Of a DNA stretch of 64,000 bases, positions 39,713 through 49,029 are shown one piece after another (within the stretch, counting starts at the first letter, position 1; each line of letters opens with the position of its first letter). The position numbers were made by a program, and so were the translations under genes. Source of the stretch: Escherichia sp. E4742 (GTDB taxonomy: Bacteria > Pseudomonadota > Gammaproteobacteria > Enterobacterales > Enterobacteriaceae); assembly GCF_005843885.1 (NCBI RefSeq), contig NZ_CP040443.1:1426001-1490000 (forward strand), in the 5' to 3' direction. The notes under the pieces were generated by a model. It saw only the letters and a list, made by a program, of their open reading frames with translations. It had not been told where the DNA came from and did not search any database.

Positions 39713-42700
39713 ATGTTGTACGATAAATCCCTTGAGAGGGATAACTGTGGTTTCGGCCTGATCGCCCACATAGAAGGCGAACCTAGCCACAAGGTAGTGC
39801 GTACTGCAATACACGCACTGGCCCGCATGCAGCACCGTGGCGCGATTCTCGCCGATGGTAAAACCGGTGACGGTTGCGGCCTGCTATTACAAAAACCGGA
39901 TCGCTTTTTTCGCATCGTTGCGCAGGAACGCGGCTGGCGTTTAGCGAAAAACTACGCCGTCGGGATGATCTTCCTGAATAAAGATCCTGAACTCGCCGCC
40001 GCCGCACGCCGCATCGTTGAAGAAGAGCTACAACGCGAAACCTTGTCGATTGTCGGCTGGCGTGATGTCCCGACCAACGAAGGTGTACTGGGTGAAATCG
40101 CCCTCTCCTCTCTGCCGCGCATTGAGCAAATTTTTGTGAACGCCCCGGCAGGCTGGCGTCCGCGCGATATGGAGCGCCGTCTGTTTATCGCCCGTCGCCG
40201 CATTGAAAAACGTCTCGAAGCCGATAAAGACTTCTACGTCTGTAGCCTGTCGAATCTGGTCAACATCTATAAAGGTCTGTGTATGCCGGCGGATTTGCCG
40301 CGCTTTTACCTGGATCTTGCGGATCTGCGTCTGGAATCAGCTATCTGCCTGTTCCATCAACGCTTCTCCACCAACACCGTGCCGCGCTGGCCGCTGGCGC
40401 AGCCGTTCCGCTATCTGGCGCATAACGGCGAGATCAACACCATCACCGGTAACCGCCAATGGGCGCGCGCCCGTACCTATAAATTCCAGACGCCACTGAT
40501 CCCTGACCTGCACGACGCAGCGCCGTTCGTCAACGAAACCGGCTCTGACTCCAGTTCGATGGATAACATGCTGGAACTGCTTCTGGCGGGCGGGATGGAT
40601 ATCATCCGCGCCATGCGTCTGTTAGTTCCACCAGCCTGGCAGAACAACCCGGATATGGACCCGGAACTGCGTGCCTTCTTTGACTTTAACTCCATGCATA
40701 TGGAGCCGTGGGATGGCCCTGCGGGCATCGTGATGTCCGACGGTCGTTTCGCTGCCTGTAACCTCGACCGTAACGGTCTGCGTCCGGCGCGCTACGTCAT
40801 CACCAAAGACAAACTAATCACCTGCGCATCTGAAGTCGGCATCTGGGATTATCAGCCTGACGAAGTGGTCGAAAAAGGCCGAGTCGGGCCAGGTGAACTG
40901 ATGGTGATCGACACCCGCAGTGGGCGCATTCTGCACTCGGCAGAAACCGATGACGATCTGAAAAGCCGCCATCCATATAAAGAGTGGATGGAGAAAAACG
41001 TCCGCCGTCTGGTACCGTTTGAAGACTTGCCCGATGAAGAAGTGGGTAGCCGTGAACTGGACGACGACACGCTTGCCAGCTACCAGAAACAGTTTAACTA
41101 CAGCGCGGAAGAGCTGGACTCTGTAATCCGTGTGCTGGGCGAAAACGGTCAGGAGGCGGTCGGTTCGATGGGCGACGATACCCCATTCGCCGTGCTCTCC
41201 AGCCAGCCGCGCATTATTTACGACTACTTCCGCCAGCAGTTTGCCCAGGTCACTAACCCGCCAATCGACCCGCTGCGTGAAGCGCATGTCATGTCGCTCG
41301 CCACCAGCATCGGTCGTGAAATGAACGTCTTCTGCGAAGCAGAAGGCCAGGCGCACCGTTTAAGCTTCAAATCGCCGATTCTGCTCTACTCCGATTTTAA
41401 ACAGCTCACGACGATGAAAGAGGAGCACTACCGCGCAGATACGCTGGATATCACCTTTGACGTAACCAAAACAACGCTCGAAGCGACGGTCAAAGAGCTG
41501 TGTGACAAAGCCGAAAAAATGGTGCGTAGCGGCACCGTGCTACTGGTGCTTTCAGACAGGAATATCGGTAAAGACCGCCTGCCGGTTCCAGCACCAATGG
41601 CCGTTGGTGCGATCCAAACCCGTCTGGTCGATCAAAGCCTGCGTTGCGACGCCAACATCATCGTCGAAACTGCCAGCGCCCGCGATCCGCACCACTTCGC
41701 TGTACTGTTGGGCTTTGGCGCGACGGCTATTTATCCGTACCTTGCCTATGAAACACTGGGGCGCTTGATCGACACCCACGCGATTGCCAAAGATTATCGT
41801 ACCGTGATGCTGAACTACCGTAACGGCATCAACAAAGGCTTGTACAAGATCATGTCCAAGATGGGCATCTCCACCATCGCCTCTTACCGCTGCTCGAAAC
41901 TGTTTGAAGCGGTCGGCCTGCACGATGATGTAGTGAGCCTGTGCTTCCAGGGCGCGGTCAGCCGCATTAGCGGGGCAGGCTTCGAAGACTTCCAGCAGGA
42001 TTTGCTGAATCTGTCAAAACGAGCCTGGCTGGCGCGTAAGCCCATCAGCCAGGGTGGCCTGCTGAAATATGTGCACGGCGGCGAATACCACGCCTACAAT
42101 CCGGATGTCGTGCGCACGCTGCAACAGGCGGTACAGAGCGGCGAATACAGTGACTATCAGGAATACGCGAAGCTGGTTAATGAGCGTCCGGCAACGACAT
42201 TACGCGATCTGCTGGCGATTACGCCATGTGAAAACGCGGTCAACATTGCTGATGTTGAACCGGCAAGCGAACTGTTTAAACGCTTCGATACCGCTGCGAT
42301 GTCTATCGGCGCGTTAAGCCCGGAAGCTCACGAGGCGCTGGCGGAAGCGATGAATAGCATTGGCGGCAACTCTAACTCCGGCGAAGGTGGTGAAGATCCG
42401 GCGCGCTACGGCACCAACAAAGTCTCGCGCATTAAACAGGTCGCTTCCGGTCGCTTCGGCGTCACTCCGGCGTATCTGGTCAATGCCGACGTGATTCAGA
42501 TTAAAGTCGCCCAGGGCGCGAAACCGGGCGAAGGCGGTCAGTTACCGGGCGATAAAGTCACTCCTTACATCGCCAAACTGCGCTATTCCGTACCCGGCGT
42601 AACGCTGATCTCCCCGCCGCCGCACCACGATATCTACTCTATCGAGGACTTAGCGCAGCTGATTTTCGACCTGAAACAGGTTAACCCGAAAGCGATGATC

Positions 42701-44173
42701 TCCGTAAAACTGGTGTCTGAGCCGGGCGTAGGCACTATCGCTACCGGCGTTGCGAAAGCCTATGCGGACTTGATCACCATCGCAGGTTATGACGGCGGCA
42801 CCGGCGCAAGTCCGCTTTCATCGGTGAAATACGCAGGCTGCCCGTGGGAGCTGGGGCTTGTTGAAACACAACAGGCGCTGGTCGCTAATGGTCTGCGTCA
42901 CAAGATCCGTTTGCAGGTTGATGGCGGCCTGAAAACAGGTGTCGATATCATCAAGGCAGCCATCCTCGGCGCGGAAAGTTTTGGCTTCGGCACCGGCCCG
43001 ATGGTGGCGCTCGGCTGTAAATATCTGCGTATTTGCCACCTGAACAACTGCGCTACCGGCGTGGCAACTCAGGACGAAAAACTGCGTAAAAATCACTATC
43101 ACGGCCTGCCGTTCAAGGTGACGAATTACTTTGAATTTATCGCCCGTGAAACCCGTGAGCTAATGGCACAGCTGGGCGTAACACGTCTGGTAGATCTGAT
43201 TGGTCGCACCGACCTGCTGAAAGAGCTGGACGGTTTCACCGCCAAACAGCAAAAACTGGCGCTGTCGAAGCTGCTGGAGACTGCCGAGCCGCATCCTGGT
43301 AAGGCACTCTACTGCACCGAAAACAACCCGCCGTTTGATAACGGCCTGCTGAATGCGCAGTTGCTGCAACAGGCGAAACCGTTTGTCGATGAGCGCCAGA
43401 GTAAAACCTTCTGGTTCGATATTCGTAACACCGACCGTTCCGTGGGCGCGTCGCTTTCAGGTTATATCGCCCAGACGCACGGCGATCAGGGACTGGCTGC
43501 CGATCCGATTAAAGCGTACTTCAACGGCACCGCAGGCCAGAGCTTCGGCGTGTGGAACGCGGGCGGCGTGGAGCTGTATCTGACGGGTGACGCCAACGAC
43601 TATGTCGGTAAAGGCATGGCGGGCGGCTTAATCGCCATTCGTCCTCCGGTTGGCTCGGCCTTCCGTAGCCATGAGGCGAGCATTATCGGCAACACTTGCC
43701 TGTATGGCGCGACCGGCGGTCGTCTGTATGCCGCAGGCCGCGCGGGTGAACGTTTCGGCGTGCGTAACTCCGGAGCTATCACCGTGGTAGAAGGCATTGG
43801 CGACAACGGCTGTGAATATATGACGGGCGGTATTGTCTGTATTCTGGGTAAAACCGGCGTTAACTTCGGCGCGGGCATGACCGGCGGCTTCGCTTACGTT
43901 CTCGACGAAAGTGGTGATTTCCGCAAACGCGTTAACCCGGAACTGGTCGAGGTCTTAAGCGTTGACTCTCTGGCGATCCATGAAGAGCATCTGCGCGGCT
44001 TGATCACCGAGCATGTGCAGCATACCGGTTCCCAGCGTGGTGAAGAAATTCTGGCTAACTGGCCAACCTTCGCCACTAAATTCGCACTGGTTAAACCGAA
44101 GTCCAGTGATGTAAAAGCACTGCTGGGGCACCGTAGTCGTAGCGCAGCAGAGTTGCGCGTGCAGGCGCAGTAA
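39713..44173 (+). CDS. gltB: Glutamate synthase (NADPH) large subunit
   Basis: GltB transfers the amide of glutamine to 2-oxoglutarate. This start gives 1486 residues, with 11 removed so that Cys12 (RDNCGFGLIAH) becomes the N-terminal nucleophile. An Ntn amidotransferase domain, central domain, FMN-binding synthase domain (about 830-1200) with the 3Fe-4S Cys cluster CKYLRICHLNNCATG, and a C-terminal beta-helix follow. GGGGGAGG lies 8 bases before this ATG. An in-frame ATG at 39620, also with a GAGG site, would give 1517 residues with a basic extension. It is co-transcribed with gltD. Confidence 0.97.
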   Translation: MLYDKSLERDNCGFGLIAHIEGEPSHKVVRTAIHALARMQHRGAILADGKTGDGCGLLLQKPDRFFRIVAQERGWRLAKNYAVGMIFLNKDPELAAAARRIVEEELQRETLSIVGWRDVPTNEGVLGEIALSSLPRIEQIFVNAPAGWRPRDMERRLFIARRRIEKRLEADKDFYVCSLSNLVNIYKGLCMPADLPRFYLDLADLRLESAICLFHQRFSTNTVPRWPLAQPFRYLAHNGEINTITGNRQWARARTYKFQTPLIPDLHDAAPFVNETGSDSSSMDNMLELLLAGGMDIIRAMRLLVPPAWQNNPDMDPELRAFFDFNSMHMEPWDGPAGIVMSDGRFAACNLDRNGLRPARYVITKDKLITCASEVGIWDYQPDEVVEKGRVGPGELMVIDTRSGRILHSAETDDDLKSRHPYKEWMEKNVRRLVPFEDLPDEEVGSRELDDDTLASYQKQFNYSAEELDSVIRVLGENGQEAVGSMGDDTPFAVLSSQPRIIYDYFRQQFAQVTNPPIDPLREAHVMSLATSIGREMNVFCEAEGQAHRLSFKSPILLYSDFKQLTTMKEEHYRADTLDITFDVTKTTLEATVKELCDKAEKMVRSGTVLLVLSDRNIGKDRLPVPAPMAVGAIQTRLVDQSLRCDANIIVETASARDPHHFAVLLGFGATAIYPYLAYETLGRLIDTHAIAKDYRTVMLNYRNGINKGLYKIMSKMGISTIASYRCSKLFEAVGLHDDVVSLCFQGAVSRISGAGFEDFQQDLLNLSKRAWLARKPISQGGLLKYVHGGEYHAYNPDVVRTLQQAVQSGEYSDYQEYAKLVNERPATTLRDLLAITPCENAVNIADVEPASELFKRFDTAAMSIGALSPEAHEALAEAMNSIGGNSNSGEGGEDPARYGTNKVSRIKQVASGRFGVTPAYLVNADVIQIKVAQGAKPGEGGQLPGDKVTPYIAKLRYSVPGVTLISPPPHHDIYSIEDLAQLIFDLKQVNPKAMISVKLVSEPGVGTIATGVAKAYADLITIAGYDGGTGASPLSSVKYAGCPWELGLVETQQALVANGLRHKIRLQVDGGLKTGVDIIKAAILGAESFGFGTGPMVALGCKYLRICHLNNCATGVATQDEKLRKNHYHGLPFKVTNYFEFIARETRELMAQLGVTRLVDLIGRTDLLKELDGFTAKQQKLALSKLLETAEPHPGKALYCTENNPPFDNGLLNAQLLQQAKPFVDERQSKTFWFDIRNTDRSVGASLSGYIAQTHGDQGLAADPIKAYFNGTAGQSFGVWNAGGVELYLTGDANDYVGKGMAGGLIAIRPPVGSAFRSHEASIIGNTCLYGATGGRLYAAGRAGERFGVRNSGAITVVEGIGDNGCEYMTGGIVCILGKTGVNFGAGMTGGFAYVLDESGDFRKRVNPELVEVLSVDSLAIHEEHLRGLITEHVQHTGSQRGEEILANWPTFATKFALVKPKSSDVKALLGHRSRSAAELRVQAQ

Positions 44174-44185
44174 GGGGTAGCAACA

Positions 44186-45604
44186 ATGAGTCAGAATGTT
44201 TATCAATTTATCGACCTGCAGCGCGTTGATCCGCCAAAGAAACCGCTGAAGATCCGCAAAATTGAGTTTGTTGAAATTTACGAGCCGTTTTCCGAAGGCC
44301 AGGCCAAAGCGCAGGCTGACCGCTGCCTGTCGTGCGGCAACCCATACTGCGAGTGGAAATGCCCGGTACACAACTACATCCCGAACTGGCTGAAGCTCGC
44401 CAACGAGGGGCGTATTTTTGAAGCGGCAGAACTGTCGCATCAAACCAATACCCTGCCGGAAGTGTGTGGGCGCGTTTGCCCGCAAGATCGTCTGTGCGAA
44501 GGTTCCTGTACCCTGAACGATGAGTTTGGCGCAGTGACCATCGGCAATATTGAGCGTTATATCAATGATAAAGCGTTCGAAATGGGCTGGCGTCCGGATA
44601 TGTCCGGCGTCAAGCAGACAGGTAAAAAAGTGGCGATTATCGGTGCAGGTCCAGCCGGTCTGGCGTGTGCGGATGTCCTGACGCGCAACGGTGTAAAAGC
44701 GGTCGTCTTCGACCGTCACCCGGAAATTGGCGGCCTGCTGACTTTCGGCATTCCGGCCTTCAAGCTGGAAAAAGAGGTAATGACGCGCCGCCGTGAAATC
44801 TTCACCGGCATGGGTATTGAATTCAAACTCAATACCGAGGTGGGACGTGACGTACAGCTTGACGATCTACTGAAAGACTACGATGCCGTGTTCCTCGGCG
44901 TCGGAACCTATCAGTCAATGCGTGGCGGGCTGGAAAACGAAGACGCCGATGGCGTGTACGCGGCGCTGCCGTTCCTCATCGCCAACACCAAACAGTTGAT
45001 GGGCTTTGGCGAAACCAGCGAAGAGCCTTTCGTCAGCATGGAAGGCAAACGCGTGGTGGTACTTGGCGGTGGCGATACCGCGATGGACTGCGTGCGGACT
45101 TCCGTGCGCCAGGGAGCAAAGCACGTTATCTGCGCCTATCGTCGTGATGAAGAGAACATGCCAGGTTCCCGCCGCGAAGTGAAAAACGCGCGGGAAGAAG
45201 GCGTAGAGTTCAAATTCAACGTCCAGCCGCTGGGTATTGAAGTGAATGGCAACGGTAAAGTCAGCGGCGTGAAAATGGTGCGTACCGAAATGGGCGAACC
45301 GGACGCTAAAGGCCGTCGTCGCGCGGAGATCGTTGCAGGGTCAGAACATATTGTTCCGGCAGATGCGGTGATCATGGCGTTTGGTTTCCGCCCACACAGC
45401 ATGGAATGGCTGGCAAAACACAGCGTCGAGCTGGATTCGCAGGGGCGCATTATCGCCCCGGAAGGCAGCGACAACGCCTTCCAGACCAGCAATCCGAAAA
45501 TATTTGCTGGTGGTGACATCGTGCGTGGTTCGGATCTGGTGGTGACCGCTATTGCCGAAGGTCGTAAAGCGGCAGACGGCATTATGAACTGGCTGGAAGT
45601 TTAA
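44186..45604 (+). CDS. gltD: Glutamate synthase (NADPH) small subunit
   Basis: GltD oxidises NADPH and sends electrons through FAD and iron-sulfur clusters to GltB. The 472 residues have an N-terminal Cys-rich 4Fe-4S domain (CLSCGNPYCEWKCP, CGRVCPQDRLCEGSC), the FAD fold GAGPAGLACADVL (near 153) and the NADPH fold LGGGDTAMDCVRT (near 293). It follows gltB after 12 bases. A CAGCGCCG/CGGCGCTG hairpin (45612-45644) follows it. gltF and the yhc genes that come next in K-12 are absent. Confidence 0.98.
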   Translation: MSQNVYQFIDLQRVDPPKKPLKIRKIEFVEIYEPFSEGQAKAQADRCLSCGNPYCEWKCPVHNYIPNWLKLANEGRIFEAAELSHQTNTLPEVCGRVCPQDRLCEGSCTLNDEFGAVTIGNIERYINDKAFEMGWRPDMSGVKQTGKKVAIIGAGPAGLACADVLTRNGVKAVVFDRHPEIGGLLTFGIPAFKLEKEVMTRRREIFTGMGIEFKLNTEVGRDVQLDDLLKDYDAVFLGVGTYQSMRGGLENEDADGVYAALPFLIANTKQLMGFGETSEEPFVSMEGKRVVVLGGGDTAMDCVRTSVRQGAKHVICAYRRDEENMPGSRREVKNAREEGVEFKFNVQPLGIEVNGNGKVSGVKMVRTEMGEPDAKGRRRAEIVAGSEHIVPADAVIMAFGFRPHSMEWLAKHSVELDSQGRIIAPEGSDNAFQTSNPKIFAGGDIVRGSDLVVTAIAEGRKAADGIMNWLEV

Positions 45605-45611
45605 GCTCTGT

Positions 45612-45644
45612 CCCAGCGCCGCCTCCTCAGAAAAGAGTCGGCGC
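45612..45644 (+). terminator. Hairpin after gltD
   Basis: Arms CAGCGCCG and CGGCGCTG lie 8 bases past the gltD stop and are followed by AAATTGTCCTTT, a poor T tract. It may terminate or stabilise gltBD mRNA. Confidence 0.5.
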
Positions 45645-46089
45645 TGAAATTGTCCTTTCGTTCTGGAAAGCGCCTCGCATAATCTGAAGAGAACCAATGT
45701 AATACGCACATCTGGATTGTTACCGGCAGATGCCCGGCGTATAGCTGATTCCATTATTCAACACTGCGCCATATGAAGGGACAGATAATGGAATCGCTCT
45801 CAGAAGGAACCACAGCAGGCTACCAGCAAATCCACGACGGCATTATTCATCTGGTCGATAGCGCCCGAACGGAAACGGTACGTAGCGTTAACGCGTTAAT
45901 GACCGCGACGTACTGGGAAATTGGCCGACGGATTGTCGAATTTGAACAAGGCGGCGAGGCAAGAGCGGTTTATGGTGCACAGCTTATCAAACGGCTCTCA
46001 AAGGATTTAAGTCTAAGGTATAAGCGTGGGTTTTCCACCAGAAATTTATGGCAGTTTAAGAATTTTTATATTTGTTTTCAACGAATTGA

Positions 46090-46116
46090 AATTGTGCAGA
46101 CACTGTCTGCACAATT
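46090..46116. repeat. Palindrome copy A inside yhcG
   Basis: A perfect inverted repeat with 13-base arms (AATTGTGCAGACA and its complement) around a single C. It is read in frame as VQTLSAQF. It shares the core CAGAC-ACT-GTCTG with copies B and C. Confidence 0.9.
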
Positions 46117-46126
46117 CACCCCCACA

Positions 46127-46151
46127 ATTCGGCAGACACTGTCTGGCGAAT
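46127..46151. repeat. Palindrome copy B inside yhcG
   Basis: An inverted repeat with 12-base arms (ATTCGGCAGACA) and one mismatch, centred on C, with the same core CAGAC-ACT-GTCTG. It is read in frame as RQTLSGES. Its centre is 36 bases after that of copy A, a multiple of three. Confidence 0.9.
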
Positions 46152-46916
46152 CTTGCCATTTAGCGCAACTTGCCAAATCCTTCCCCCCTGCCCTGGTCCA
46201 CTTACGTCCGTTTGCTTTCTGTTAAAAACGCTGACGCTCGTAGCTTTTATGAAAAAGAGACCCTCCGCTGTGGTTGGTCTGTCCGCCAGCTAGAACGGCA
46301 AATTGCGACCCAATTTTATGAGCGAACACTACTGTCACATGACAAATCAGCCATGCTGCAACAACACGCTCCTGCCGAGACGAATATTCTTCCGCAGCAG
46401 GCGATACGCGATCCCTTTGTGCTCGAATTTCTGGAATTGAAAGATGAATACTCAGAGTCCGATTTCGAGGAGGCGCTGATCAACCACCTGATGGATTTCA
46501 TGCTGGAACTTGGGGATGATTTTGCCTTTGTTGGTCGACAGCGAAGATTACGCATTGATGACAACTGGTTTCGTGTCGATCTGCTGTTTTTCCACCGCCG
46601 TTTACGCTGCCTGCTAATCGTCGATCTAAAAGTGGGAAAATTTAGCTATAGCGATGCCGGACAGATGAATATGTATCTCAACTACGCCAAAGAGCACTGG
46701 ACGCTACCGGATGAAAATCCGCCCATAGGTCTGGTTCTCTGTGCAGAAAAAGGAGTCGGAGAAGCGCATTATGCACTGGCTGGTTTGCCTAACACCGTTC
46801 TGGCAAGCGAATATAAGATGCAACTACCTGATGAAAAACGACTCGCGGATGAACTCGTTCGAACACAGGCGGTGCTAGAGGAAGGCTATAGACGCCGTTA
46901 ATTTCAGCAGTTTCGA

Positions 46917-46941
46917 ATTCTGCAGACGGTGTCTGCAGAAT
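46917..46941. repeat. Palindrome copy C after yhcG
   Basis: Perfect 11-base arms (ATTCTGCAGAC and its complement) around GGT, 16 bases past the yhcG stop and 19 before the convergent nanQ stop. The core matches copies A and B. It may also act as a hairpin between convergent transcripts, but T tracts are weak (CTTTAAAAC). Confidence 0.88.
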
Positions 46942-46960
46942 CTTTAAAACGAATTAAATT

Positions 46961-47421
<461 letters not shown>

Positions 47422-47425
<4 letters not shown>

Positions 47426-48297
47426 AATTTTTCTCCCTGGGCCAACAGCGCAGCCCCAAGTAAACCTGCATCATGGCGGTAGTGCGCCGCCAGTAAATCA
47501 ACATGAAATGCCGCTGGCTCCTGTGCCAGATACGTTTCCACCAGCGCCAGATAGCCTTCTGCCAAACCTACGCTGCCGCCCACAACAACGCATTGACAAT
47601 CAGTTGTGGCTTTAACATCTGCAATCAGTCTTGCCAGCGCGCGTGCGGAGCGATGAATCAGTTGCTGCGCCTGCTCGTCGCCCTGCCCGGCGCGCGTGAA
47701 AATGGTTTTCGCATCCGCGCCAGCCAGCTCACCCTGCGCCGCCGCCGCAATGCCACGACCAGAAGCAATCGCTTCCACGCAACCTGTGCGTCCACAGCCG
47801 CAGACTGGACCATGAGGATCAGCCAGCGTATGACCAATATGCCCCGCCAGACCGCCAGGGCCGATAAGCAGTTTGCCGCCGCTCACTACACCGCCGCCAA
47901 CACCAGTGGAAACAGTGATAAACACCATATCGGTTATATCGCCTTCCAGCGCCAGATACTCTGCCCATGCTGCGGCCTGCGCATCATTAATGGCAATGGT
48001 CGGCAAATCGGTAAGTTGTTCCAGTGTTTTGACTAACGGAAAGTGTAGCAATCCACCGAGATTATGCGGATTCAGCGCCAGCAGGCTGCCATCGCGGATT
48101 ATCCCGGTTGAAGCGATGGCAACTTGTTGCGCATGAGCTTGCAACGGGGAGACTAACGCGGCTAAGGCATCACGCAATGCTTCCGGCGTCTGGCTGGCTG
48201 GCGTGGGGAGTTCACGGCGATCGCGGATCTGCCCGTCAGCGCCAATCAGCGCGGCGGCAAGTTTTGTACCGCCAATATCAATCGCCAGTGTGCTCAT
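47422..48297 (-). CDS. nanK: N-acetylmannosamine kinase
   Basis: NanK phosphorylates ManNAc released from sialic acid. The 291-residue ROK-family kinase has the phosphate loop DIGGTKLAAA (near 6-15), and the zinc site HxxG-CxCGxxGCxE (GHIGHTLADPHGPVCGCGRTGCVE). The start MSTLAIDIGG overlaps nanE's stop by 4 bases. Upstream in-frame codons would lie inside nanE. Confidence 0.97.
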
Positions 48298-48983
48298 AGC
48301 ACCGCCTTTTTCATCGCTGTGTTGTACCACTGACAAATGTGTTCAAGACGCGTAATGGCAGAACCGACTGTCACCGCCCATGCGCCGTGGCGCATCGCAT
48401 CTGCCGCCTGCGCTGGCGTGTTGTAACGCCCTTCGGCAATCACCCGACATCCGGCGTCGCTCAATGTTTTCACCAGCGCCAGATCCGGCTCTTCTGGCGT
48501 TTCAGGCGAGGTATAGCCAGAAAGCGTAGTACCAATAATCTCGGCTCCCAGTTTTTGGCATGCCAGGCCGTCTTCCGGCGTGGAACAGTCGGTCATCGCC
48601 AGCAATCCGTGATGGTGAATACGTGCCAGCAGCGTTTCAACAGGCACCGGACGCGGACGATCGGTGCCATCAATGGCGATGATATCCGCGCCTGCCTGCG
48701 CCAGCGCATCGACATCTTCAATATAGGCCGTGATACGTACCGGAGAATCCTCCAGATCGCGTTTCACAATCCCGATAATCGGCACGCTCACCACCGCACG
48801 CGTGGCTTTCAGGTTTGCCACACCTTCTATGCGAATAGCAACCGCGCCCGCCTGCTCTGCCGCTAATGCCATGGCGGCGACGATTTCAGGTTTATCGAGC
48901 GGGCTGTCCGGAACCGGCTGGCAGGAGACAATCAGGCCACCGTTGGCGGCAATTTTTTGATCCAGTTGTGCAAGTAACGACAT
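48294..48983 (-). CDS. nanE: N-acetylmannosamine-6-phosphate 2-epimerase
   Basis: NanE converts ManNAc-6-P to GlcNAc-6-P. The 229-residue TIM barrel contains GGLIVSCQP near the start, IGIVKRD (catalytic Lys), IAIDGTDRPRP and AEGRYNTPAQA. It overlaps nanK by 4 bases and follows nanT after 46 bases. Confidence 0.97.
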   Translation of the reverse strand: MSLLAQLDQKIAANGGLIVSCQPVPDSPLDKPEIVAAMALAAEQAGAVAIRIEGVANLKATRAVVSVPIIGIVKRDLEDSPVRITAYIEDVDALAQAGADIIAIDGTDRPRPVPVETLLARIHHHGLLAMTDCSTPEDGLACQKLGAEIIGTTLSGYTSPETPEEPDLALVKTLSDAGCRVIAEGRYNTPAQAADAMRHGAWAVTVGSAITRLEHICQWYNTAMKKAVL

Positions 48984-49003
48984 ACTTCTTCCCTTAGCAA
49001 AAG

Positions 49004-49022
49004 GCCCGGCACATGGCCGGGC
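49004..49022. repeat. Palindrome between nanT and nanE
   Basis: GCCCGGC and GCCGGGC arms around ACATG lie in the 46-base nanT-nanE gap. No T tract follows on the minus strand beyond TTTTGC, so partial termination or mRNA stabilisation is possible. Confidence 0.6.
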
Positions 49023-49029
49023 AACAGGA

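Larger units (their letters stand above)
45788..46901 (+). pseudogene. yhcG: PDDEXK nuclease-family protein YhcG (DUF1016), frameshifted
   Basis: The N-terminal DUF1016_N part (MESLSEGTTAGYQQ onward) reads in one frame to 46225, and the C-terminal nuclease part in the next, starting with WSTYVRLLSVKNADARS. The frames join if one base is removed from the C6 run at 46183-46188, which restores KSFPLPWSTYV, like K-12 KSFPLPRSTYV. The repaired product would be about 370 residues. The nuclease core has FVGRQRRLRIDDNWFRVDLLFFHRRLRCLLIVDLK (split: Asp in FRVDLLFF, then VDLKVGK). Its linker is translated palindromic repeat. The C-terminal half could only be made from an internal start (for example TTG 46170). 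Confidence 0.92.

Noticed and set aside
45773..46225. Separate 150-residue protein
   Set aside because: It is the N-terminal part of frameshifted yhcG; its last 13 residues arise only from the wrong frame.
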